64,000 bases of DNA from Thunnus maccoyii (lineage: Eukaryota; Chordata; Actinopteri; Scombriformes; Scombridae), in NCBI RefSeq assembly GCF_910596095.1, contig NC_056548.1:16764651-16828650 (forward strand), in the 5' to 3' direction. Shown here one piece after another: positions 50,515 to 62,500 of the stretch; within the stretch, counting starts at the first letter, position 1; the number at the start of each line of letters is the position of its first letter. The position numbers were made by a program, and so were the translations under genes. The notes under the pieces were generated by a model that was not told the DNA's origin, did no database searches, and saw only the letters and a list, made by a program, of their open reading frames with translations.

Positions 50515-53500
50515 CTATGATATATATATATATATATATATATATATCATAGTATACTTTATAGATGTGTCAATACCATTATTAGTATTTTTTGTTAACA
50601 CAGATCTCACCAAACCAACTGGAAAAACTATCCTATGTATTTGTGCGCACACCAGCAAGCGTCAATGTGCCACAGTAATTCAGTAGACATGTGGAAGAAG
50701 CAGTGTGATTTATTCCTTACTAATAACTCAACTAGTCACTGCCTGTTATTTTGTATTTACTCTCTTGCGTGTTGAATGAATTCAGGCTTTTCTCTTTGAT
50801 GCCTGGCTGGTTGCGGTGCATTGCTGATTTCAAAGACATAACAAAGTGAATGTTTTGTGGTGGCATAATCAGTCAGTGCAAAATAACTTTTATTTCTGCC
50901 TTTATCGCAAGTAACACTAAGAGTCAAAGCTTACATTGATTAGTAAGCATGATGCATTGCTAAAGGTAAATATCTGCATATGATCCTTATGATAAAGACT
51001 AATCCATGCAGTTGTGTGTCATCAGGTGGAGACAGATGTGAGTCATTGCAAAACAGGTCACGCTCTCCTTTGTTGCCTTGCAGGAATGGCAGGAGGCCAC
51101 AGACAGCAGGGCGGACCTGCTCCGCTACCTGAAGGAGCAGGTGCCTCAGATCTTCTGCCTGAAGAAGGAGTCCAGCCCTCTGGAGGAAGAGGAGCTCATG
51201 CAGAGCCGACTCCTCCACCCTCTGGAGTGCTTCCTGTTTGGAGAGGATCCTCAGGAGGGTTTGGAGAAGCTCAAGCAGGGCAGCACCTCCTCCCAGCTCT
51301 GTGGACGTGTCTTCAAAGAGGGAGAGACTGTCTACTCCTGCAGGTCTGAACACATCCTCTGATCAACTGTAAAGTTATTACAACCATACAGACAGTAGTT
51401 ATTTTAGTTGCCCTCATTAGTTGTTTTGACTATATGGTGATAAATGTCAAGATCTACAGTGTCATAGGGCATCCCAAAACTATTGTTTTGATTGTCACTA
51501 AAATTTAGCATGAAATAATGCAGATATCAGAATGTATTTGAACAATACTCAGCCCCAGTGGAGTCTGAGGTTACTGGATAAAGTATGAATCCACAGAGTT
51601 CAAAGATAGGAATATATCATAGAGGGTATTTGACTTCATCAAGCCACTTCTATGGGAATTGCCTTGCTTCCATAGGTTACAGTTTGCTCCAATTACGCTA
51701 CAACACCACAGTAGTGAGGCTAAAGGCCTTTACACACTGGACGTGATTTTTTTCGTGCCATTAATTCGCACGTCAATATATTTTTTCGAACTGTTGTTTG
51801 TGTTATGAGTACTTACACACAGAACGCGAATATTACGAGGCGAAAAAGCAACAAGGTCGATTTATCTGAGTTTTCACACAGCGAAAACCAAAAGTGTAAT
51901 CTGCACAGACAGCTGTTTCTTGCTACGGCCTATGTGGAGTGTTGAATATCCTGCTGTATGTTTTGAACTTATTTACCGTATCTATATTGATTGATCAGCT
52001 CCAGGTCTGTCTGTGAGCACTGCAGGCAGACAGGTAGGTTCACTCGCTGCAGTGGGCGGAGAAATAAAGCCAATGAATCAATACATTGATGTATCATGTA
52101 TCATATGCATCATCACCATGTATTTATAAATACAAACACTGTGGATTTCTTCCCATGGGGCGGACATGCAAACTGTTTTGGTTCAGTAACTTCCTGCTGT
52201 CAGTCAGCCTGGTGAAGGCAGTTTGTCCTCTCAGATTCGCAGGAGCTGCAGCTGACAGGCGGCTACTTATGTGGACATGAGACGCTGAACGCAGGTCGGA
52301 GATCATCATCATCACTGGAGGATGATGTCAACATCCTCCAGTGATGATGATTTTGTCCTTCTTCTCCTCACTCGACAAAAGAAGAGGAGAGCTTTATATC
52401 CGCTCAATCCACACCGGCTCCGACCTGTGTTCAGCGTCTCTGTCCACAGAAGCAGCTGCTGGACAAACTGCTTTCACCAGGCTGACTGACAGCAGAATGA
52501 GCTTTCACAAATTCTGTCGCAAATTCGTATTGCTGCCGGTGTGAATAGCTTTGATGCGAACTATTCGCAGACGATTATTTCGCAATTTCGTGTCGTGTAT
52601 TTGCATTGCTGTGTATGTGTAAAGGCCTTAAGCTGCAAAAAGTTTGATAAATTGCAACGTCTGTCCATCGTGAGTTTGACAATGTTATAGGAGCGCACCC
52701 TTATCAATTTTACTTTAATCAATCAATCATTGTGTATATCTACACCAACCATTTATGTAAGTTAAACTGTGCTCAGCAAGAAGCATTCACCTCGTAACAT
52801 TTCTTAAATGTGGGAAACAAAATGTAGCCTATAAGTTGGCAGTGCAGCTATTGTTGATCTTGTGATTTTATACTGTTATCTTCAATTGTAAAGTGGCCTA
52901 TATTAACCTGCTTTGTCATTGTGCATGCACTTACAATAGAGTTTGTGGATAAATATTGTGTAAACTGTGTAGTTACTCAGCTAGCATTCACTGGGTGTGG
53001 CCAGCCAACTGTCTGTGACCATCGGTGTAGATACTGCAACAAGATTCAGCATTTCATCTCAAGCAAGCCATTTAAAAAGATTAATGTCAGAAAAATAAGT
53101 GAAGAAATGTGAGTACTTCTTGGTGGCAACACTATTTAATTTACATAATGTAATACAAAAAGGACCAGACAAATATATACTGTGCTGAACATAAGATAAT
53201 TGAAGACTTTCAGAAGGACACCTACATATTCTCTTCCTGTTTTCAACATCTGTGGTCACCACCACAACAACCATGACACATTCCCCTGAAAGCCACCAGA
53301 TAATACCGTCTCTGGTTAAACTGAAACATTGGTCGACCGATTAGAAGATTAAAATAGAAGTGAAACTAAAAGTATAAAAGTGCTGGCAACAAAATGAACT
53401 CTGCACCTCTGGTTTCTGTTTTTTAGGAGCAGATACTAAACACAAGGTGATGTCTGAATAAACTTAACTCTGAATAAATAACTATGATAAAATTGCTCAT

Positions 53501-56500
53501 GAAAGTTAGTAGTAGTTCACTAAAACTACAATAAGTACTAAAAAGCACAAGAGATTAGGTGAAAGTTGAGTAAAAGATGAATGTGATATGTAGTGAGTGT
53601 AAAAAGGTTGCTCCTCTCCCTTTTCACTAAGCCTTGGTTCCCAACATTACTTGTGTTTTTGTGTTAAATCACTAATTTCAGTCTAATGTTTGTGTTAATT
53701 TCAGTCATGTTGCACAAATGTGATACGGGTTTCAGTTGAGTATTTTGTATTTCACATTGTTACATTTTGTGTGTGTTATCAGTGTAGCTCACCCTGTGGT
53801 AGCCTGAGATGGTACGTTCTAGTTAGGTGAGGCTGAGAAGGTGAAAAGCCAGTCACTGGTCTATTGAATGCAATAGGGAAGAGAGTAGGTGGCAGCTTGC
53901 TGTGAAGCTGCTGATTTTATTTGTTTGTTGCGATGGCGTAAGTTATTGTTGTTGAATTTCCCAGGGTTCGTTTTTGCCTCTGTGTCGTTCATACTTTTGT
54001 TAATAAATGTCACTTTTTGTGCACATACTTCGGCCTGCCAACCTGTTTTTTTCCAACATCCCTTTAAAGGTTTCCTGTGCTCAAATACCAGCTTCTGCCC
54101 TTTATACGGGGTGGCGCCACTACAGTGAGACTTGTATGTACTTGTATGTTTGACAACACAAAATACAAAATAATAATAAAACTGAGTTGCTCAATTTGAT
54201 CAGCGCCAGCTAACTGAAGCAGCATGTCCTCTAACATCAGAAAATACATTTTCCACCTTACAAGAGATGATCTTTGCTTCACTTTGTTTATTGCAGTTAG
54301 GGTGAAACTGCACTCAAGAGGTGGTACAAGTTGTTGACATATGTCCAATCGGGTAACAAATCCTTTTCAACTCATTGCAGGGATTGTGCGATAGATCCCA
54401 CTTGTGTCCTGTGCATGGACTGCTTCCAGGATAGTGTGCACAAAAGCCATCGTTACAAGGTCAGTGTCAATGTAGATGTTTACATTTTTATAATGAAATT
54501 CAAATCATGTCATGAGTGTTTAATTGTCAATGACGCTAATCATGATTTTGCCTTAACAGATTAACAGATTTTATTTGAGTTCGAGTCAGTCACAGCCAAC
54601 TTGTTGCTAGCTGTCAATCACAATTTCATTAGATCATTTTTGTGCATCCACCTTAAATTTTGGGAAGAACACTTCAAAAAGCTATGATTAGTTCAGATTT
54701 AGTGATTGAGTTCATGATTTTTGGAACAGAGTGTCACATAATAATGCATCCCCCAGCTAAAGCAGTTGCATAACTTAATTGCGGATGTGTGTATCCATTA
54801 CTTATCAGTGACATACAGTATATGCATTTTTCTCAGATGCACGCGTCATCAGGCGGGGGGTTCTGTGATTGTGGGGACATAGAAGCCTGGAAGATTGGCC
54901 CCTGCTGCTCCAAACACGACCCAGGGGCAGCCACTGCCATGGTAACGGTGAGTTACATAATAGAGCGGAAAGAGGGACGTGGGAGGGGCGTACTTGTCCC
55001 ATTCTGTGTCAGTGAACCCCAGAATGCTTATTTTCCCATCTTAGGCTTGATGCTGCTCTCTTAGCTGCAGCTTTGGCTCCGGAAATGAGAAAGAAAAAAA
55101 CACTTTGTTGACCTGCATCAACTGAGAAAATTTATAACTACTTTAAGAGAGGGGGGGGGGGACTGAGAGCAAATAAACTAGTGGGAAAAAGTTGTGGGTG
55201 AGACAGATTGAAAGCAGCCTTTCTACAATTGAATGGTGCAGGGATGTATTCAGTTTAATGCTTGGGTTACAGCTTTTCCCACCAAACTGCCACCTGGTAC
55301 ACATTTTGATCGGTTGTTGCTGTTCAGCACTTGTTTGTTAGGCCTATCTTTGCTGATCACAGCGTTTGGGCTTTCCTTTGATAAGATCATGTTCAGGGGC
55401 TTTGAGCAGACATGCAGCTTGACAGCTCTGTGCCTTTTTTCCGTAAACAGCAGGTGCCTCTATTAACACAGACATCGCTGGCCCCGGTCCGCCAGGCTGC
55501 TTTGTGTTCTCTACCCCAGATCCAAACCTGTGCTTAACAAGCAGTGACACATCACATGACCACAACAGCATCTCCACACTGAACATGAAAAGCCCATCAT
55601 GCTGTTCCAGACCTCTCGTTGTTTAGATTGGGGTAGATTCCAGTGCTTTTTCTCACACAGTAGTGTGACGTAGAGATTGATGTAAATATACAGACTCACT
55701 GTATGTTTTGTTTAGTTTGTGTGTTAAATGTCAGACATTTGTACGAAATACTGAGCTGCTATGTGGAATGTTTGCTCTCAGGGGATTTGATATTAATGTT
55801 ATCAGGCCAGATGTTTATTTTTCTCTTATTAAGCCAAATATGCAGACCAGTTCCTTGTCACATTATGGAGTCACTGCTAGTGACACAGGAAATAGGGATT
55901 TGTAAAGGTTATTACAGGAAACATTTCAGTGAAATTGCATATTGGTGTTGAAATATGTCTCTGTCTTTGCACTCATGTGCTTGTAGTGATGCAGCATTTT
56001 TATTAAATCACTTTAGGCTTATTATTGACATAACTAACAAATGACAATTTGCAATGTGTGAGAAATGTTTCTGTCAAGTGGAAGACAATGTTTCAAGGAA
56101 GTTATTTTTGGAGAAGTAGAGCTCTGGGGAGTGCTGGTGCTGTGCTCAAAAAATGTCCTGTGTGATTCTCTCCTCCCTTGCAGGATGAGTGTGTGTTGGA
56201 GCCTGAGTTATACGAGCGTGCTGAGAAGCTATTCCGGGTATTACTGTGCTACGTCACAGATTTCCTGGTGTGGGAGGAGAACTTTGAGCTATCAGCTGAA
56301 CTCCAGCCGCGGTACGGCCTGTGTGATCACACACACATATAAAAAACCATATGCAAAGTGCCCAGCTTTACTTTTAACAGTGTATTTCTCCATCCATGCA
56401 GGACAAAAGACAATGCATACTACTGTGTGCTGTACAATGATGAGCACCACTCATACGACCATGTGATCTACACCCTGCAGCGCTCTGTTTACTGCGATCA

Positions 56501-59500
56501 GGCTGAGGCACAGACACACACATCACTCATTGACAAGGAGGTATTTTCTGAGTTTCATCTGCTCGTGACTTTCAGTTTACATTACTGCCATGTTAAAGGA
56601 AGCTATGTAGAATTGCACTGTATTATTTCACTCAATAGCAGATAATCTCATTTTGTAAATATTATTAACCGTTGCACAGGGTCGGCGGGCAGTAAAGAGA
56701 GGAACCTTTCGATCATGCCAGCAAGCAAAAGACCTCATCAAGGTAAATACCAGCCACTGATTTTGTGCCAATTTAGACATATCAATATTAATTCTTGAAC
56801 CTGAGGCCATTACTGTTCAGTTTTTCCACATTTCACTGAGCTCTAATTCTTTCACTGCTGTGTTGCAGTCCAACTCCGAGCACATTTCCCTGCAGCCACT
56901 ACGTGTAGAGATCCTTCATGCAACAGTGATGGCTCATCAGACGTTTGCTCTGCGCCTCGGCTCCTGGTTCCAAAAGATCATCAGTTACTCAGGTGCTGCC
57001 ATCATCGTCACTGTACTTGCACTAAATAAGTCTCACAGCTTTACATACAGTTTGTGTAACTTTGACATGTGCATTTTCTATACCTGGAGAGACTGCAGTT
57101 ACTGATGATTAGTGATTAGTTTGCTTGGGCTGTTTTTTCTAGTTACTGGTTTCTGATGGCTATAGTGCACATTTGTACATGTACAGTTGTATGTCTTGTG
57201 ACTGGGAACCTTTTGTGTGTCTTGTGCAGTGGGCTTCAGACAGGCCTTCTCACAGGTGGCACTGGAGCCCAACGAAGACAACCCTTGCCTCATCAGCAGA
57301 CTCATGCTTCACGATGCCAGGATGTACAAAGGCAAGTACATCTGACATTGATTTTCATACATAATAGCAACTTATTCTCACCTTGATTTCATACACTCAC
57401 ACAGAGATTTTTTTCTTATTTCTTCAAGGAGCTCGCAAGATAGTACATGAACTGATTTTCTGTAGTATGCTTATGGAGACAGAATTCAAGAGGCTTTTTG
57501 CAATCGAGTTTACAAAGGTAAAATAAAACAATTAGAATGTGTATTTTATTTTTTTGGAAGTTCTTTTGCATAATTAAATGAGTACATGTCCCATCTTTGT
57601 CTTTTCAGCACTATAAGCAGCTGCAAAAGGACTTCATCCTTGATGACCATGACAAGAGTATATCCATCACTGCACTGTCTGTTCAGATCTTCACTGTACC
57701 CACACTGGTGAGTGTTGTTTGTTGTAGGAGCGTCAGAGTGGGCTGAATATGGCATATCTTTAATAATTGTGCCTCTTCAAGAAGACATTATGTATCTGTG
57801 CCTTAACATTTTTGCCACACTTTTGTTCTCACATTCTTGTCCTTTCTCCAGGCCAGACAGCTGATTGAAGAAGGAAATGTCATCAAAGTGATTGTTGATA
57901 CAGTCACAGCATTGCTGCATGAACATCTGGATGATAACAATCGCTTCTTCTTCCTGGGCTACAACTCTGACAAGTTCTCTCGCATCCAGGTCATTTTCCA
58001 CGACCTCAGGTGATTAAATGGGCAATAGATTTTAACAAGTCCTTTGTTCCCAACTCTTTTGGGAACAAAGGACTCTTTTATCTAAGATCTAACTCCTGTC
58101 TTAGGTATATTCTGATCAGTAAACCCCCAATGTGGACTGAAGAGCTGCGGAGAGAGTTCCTAGAGGGGTTCAAAATCTTTCTCGGGCTTCTCAAATGCAT
58201 GCAGGTAATTATGGCAATGCTGATTCATTCTTTAATAGCAGGACTACTACACCAGGTTATGGTAACTCAGTAAACCAGATAAATAATGAATCTTCTTTCA
58301 CTTTTTTTATCAGGGCATGGAGGAAGTGAAGCGCCAGTTTGGTCAACACATTGCAGTAGAGCCAGAATGGGAAGCTGGCTTTTCTCTCCAGATCCAGCTC
58401 CGCCACATTCTTGCTATGTTCCAGGACTGGTGCGCATCTGATGTGAGTTGTCATGCATCGCATCCATCAAACCATTATTCCACAACTAGTGGGAGTGCAT
58501 CTGTTACCCCCCCCCCCCCCCTTGTCAATTCCCTTTGAATGGACAGAAAAGACAGTAAGAAAGAGAGGAGTATATTTCTGCTTCACTCAATTACTGCTTA
58601 TGTTTGCCCCTTCAGGAAGAGGTCTTGCTGCTTGCATTTAAAGAGTGCCACAAAGTCCTGATGCAGTGCAATAACCAGCCCTTCCACCGGGAGCCTACTG
58701 ACTACTACATGTGCAAGCACATCCTTAATGTTCGTCCGTACAAAGTGTCTCAGGAGCCTGTCAGCATACACCTGCCCATTTCCAGGCTACTGGCTGGTAG
58801 GAGAACTAATATTTGCAAATCTCAGTGATTTATATCTGTATATTTTCTGTTAACTGTGAACTTAATACTGTGTCCATTTTTTTTTATCTCTAGGCTTGTA
58901 TGTACTTCTCTGCAGAACAGGGACAATTGAACGTCTGCATGATCCTGTAAGTCATGTGAAAAATGGTGTTTATCACCATTTGTTCATCCCTAGTGATAAA
59001 TGTTTAGTAAGCTTCCACTGTCAATGAGACAACAATCAAATACTCAATGATTGCACTGTTGTTGTACTTAATGAGTGAAATGTCTTAATCGCCAGTGTTG
59101 TCATTCATCTTAATGTTAAGCCTGTTTGTTGCAGGAGAGCTATGACTTCACCCAGCTGGCGGAGCATCCTCTGCGCTGTGTGGTGCTGGCTGCACAGGTC
59201 TCAGCTGAAATGTGGCGGAGAAACGGGCTCTCATTGGTCAGCCAGGTATATTGCATTTTATTTTTGGAAATTCAAGGCATTCATTCTCTCTCCCTGTGTT
59301 ATAATATGTTTGACTAATAATTAACAAATTTAAATTTTTTTTTCACATGATCAGGTCTATTACTATCAGGATGTGAAATGCAGGGACGAGATGTACGATA
59401 AAGATGTTCTCATGCTTCAGGTTGGTGCCAATTTTCCTCATGCTTTTAACTTTGAACCTTTTTAGGCATGTAATGTGGTGATATCATATGAACCCTGCCC

Positions 59501-62500
59501 CCCTTCTGCAAATTGTTTACAGATAGCTGCTTCCAAAATGGATGCCAACCACTTCCTCATGCTGATCTTGTTGAGATTCGAGCTCTTTGATTATTTTAAT
59601 GGAAGTTGTTCAAGCAAAGACCAAGTAAGGAACACCTAAAGTAATCATTCATGGAAAAAAGGTTTTGTGCCACTAAATGCTTTACTTTTAATGACATGCG
59701 ACTTAATTTACAGGATGAGTTGATACAGTGGAATCGACTGACAGAAGAGATGCTGTACCTCCTGATCGTCATCGTTGGTACCGTGTTACATGCTACTAAT
59801 CAAAATTGGGAGGTTACTTAGTTGATATGAATCACACAGTAGTGTCTGATCAGTGTTGTGTTTCCAGGTGAGCGCTATGTCCCAGGGATCAGTCAGGTGA
59901 CGAAAGAGGATGTGACAATGAGAGAGGTCGTCCACCTGCTGTGCATTGAGCCCATGGCTCACAGTAGCCTGGTCAAAGGCCTGCCAGAGAATGTAAGATA
60001 CTGTCTTAATTATAGATTATTAATTATAGTCTTAGTTCTCACAATTGAAGAGTCATAAAATAAAAACAAACACAAAATGTTTTCCTTGTAGGAGAGCCGT
60101 GAAACTGGCCTGGAGAGTGTAATTACCAAAGTTGCCACCTTCAAGTACGTAAAGAGCGTGAAACCACTTGTGAGTTTCATCTTGACAATAATTTTTGAAG
60201 AAGTTTAATCTGTCTATTCTGCTTCTGTTTGTAGAAAACCAGGAGTGTCAGGACATGGATTATATGAAGTGAAAAAAGAGCGTCTGGTAGAATTCAACCC
60301 TTTCTACTACCATTATTCAAGATCCCAGCATAGCAAGGTAACTCAATGCCTCAACACCAGTTTCACTTTAAATGGACACAATTTATGTTGAATATCCCTC
60401 ACTTCATTCTTATTTTTGACCTGTTCTAGGCAGAAGAGTCTCAAAAGAAGAGGAGAGTTCAGGAGGGCAATGATAAAGGTGATTGCTCTCTTGCACCAAG
60501 AAGTGACCCTCTTCTTTACACTATTTACTAATTAATAAACTCTACTAACGGTGCTTTTGTCTGTGTTTGTGCTCAGCTCTGCGTCCTCCAGTGCCCCCAG
60601 CCTTCTGCCCAGCTTTCTCCAGCATCGTGCGTCTTCTCTGCTGCGACATTATTGTCCACATCCTCAGACGCGTCCTGCAGAGAGCTGCAGAGGACCGAGC
60701 CACTCATTGGACAGAAGCAATGATCCAGAGGGTAAACACTACATTTATCTTTATCTTTCCAGCATTACTATTTGCTACGCAGACCACATTTAGTAACAAA
60801 AATGCACGTTGTTATGACACAGGCCTTGCACCTGATCGGTCAGGCATTGCTTGAAGAGAAAACACAGCTTGAGGACAGCACTGTGGAGGATGTGACCTTT
60901 GATTTCAGTGTTAAGGCCCGAGGTAAGTGAAAACAGATTAGCAGTTGTTTTATCATCATTCACTAACTATCTTTTATAGCTATCAGAGGTATGACCTGGC
61001 TTGGTAAATTTTTATGACTTTAATGTCTCTTTTAGGAATTGGTTCAGAGCACAGCAAGTCAGTGTTCCTCTTGTTGTCCAAGATTAAGGCTCTTCCTTCC
61101 CTTGAAGCCCAAAAAGACATGGTCAAATGGGTTCTACAGGTAGGCTCATCAGTTAGCAGTTTCCAAACTAGATTTTTATTATTTGCGTTGCATAACTTTT
61201 TGTATTTTTTTTGTAGATGCCTCCAACATTTTGTATTAATGTTTTTGTGCTAGATGTTTGAGATTGTCAAGTGCCTCAGAGAGAAGTCCAGTCCAACAGC
61301 CTCTGTGAGCATGGAGACAACCAAACCAGAGGAGGTAAAAGAACAATGAATGATGAATTTATTAATACACTTGATGAGACTTGATGGGACCTACAGTAGT
61401 TCTATAATGAACCAGCCATGGGCAGTGATTTGTCTTCGTTTCCTCAGACATTTTAAAAGAAATTAATCTATCTGCGTTACACACTGCAATTGGGCATTTA
61501 AATATAAGTTTGTATATCTGTATGTAAGACAATCTACTTAAGTGAAAAACAATAGCTAACTGGATCAAGTGAGATAAATACTGATTTCTGGCCTCCAAGA
61601 ACCACAGACTCACTCAACACTCATACTCATTTACATCTCCGTCATCACTTAGGCTTACATCCACTTCACATAAAAATATCTGACCATTTCTAACCTCACC
61701 CTTAGTCTTAACAATTGTGCATCCTCTCTGTATAAAAAGTCTCTGACTTGTTTTTGCTTTGGTCCAGAGTGCTCAGGACAAAGAAAAAGCTGAGCGGAAA
61801 AGGAAGGCGGAGGCAGCCAAACTCCACCGGCAGAAAATCATGGCCCAGATGTCAGCGATGCAGAAAAACTTCATTGAGTCCAATAAGATGCTGTATGACA
61901 ACATGCCAGAGAGCGGGGCGCAGGGAGAGACTGTTACATCTACTGAGAGGTGAACATTCTAAAAATGGATGTTTCCTGGTCTGAAACTGAATCAATTAAA
62001 CAGAATCAATTTGATTAATTCCACTTTGGGTAATGTTTATTCATCTAGCTGTGCCATGGAGCACAGGGAGCTGTGTGTAGCCATCGGACCCCACCGAGGC
62101 TCCACCCCAGCCGAAAGGGAGGTGCTTACCTGCATTCTTTGCCAGGAGGAGCAGGAAGTGGCGGTCCAGGCTCCCGCCATGGTGCTGACTGCGTGTGTCC
62201 AGAGATCCACAGTGCTGACTCAGTGCAGAGGAAAGATACCAACCAACAGAGCAGATGGTCAGTTTCATTCACTGTAACTGCAATTTTATGGGAAAAATCA
62301 GACTCAAACTTATCTGACTCATATTTTCATTGTATTTTTCCTCTAAAGGGACGGGGACATCATATCCCCTCTTCATGCCTCCTGAACTGGCTGTGGGGGC
62401 CCACACTGGCAGCTGTGGACACGTCATGCATGCCACATGTTGGCAGAAGTGAGTCATCACAAAACATATTTGGCCATTTTTGGAATTATTTTTCTCACAT

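Noticed and set aside
51014-51349. Alternative frame of 111 codons and antisense frame of 137 codons over ubr1 exon 2
   Set aside because: Only the frame giving [13 protein letters not shown] and joining to exons 1 and 3 fits UBR1; the others are shadows.
53880-54125. Possible old long-terminal-repeat-like fragment in ubr1 intron 2
   Set aside because: There are no paired ends, target duplication or coding remains, so nothing supports the call.
58010-58104. Mirtron in ubr1 intron 12
   Set aside because: The hairpin does not extend to the splice sites, so splicing would not release a pre-miRNA-like end structure.
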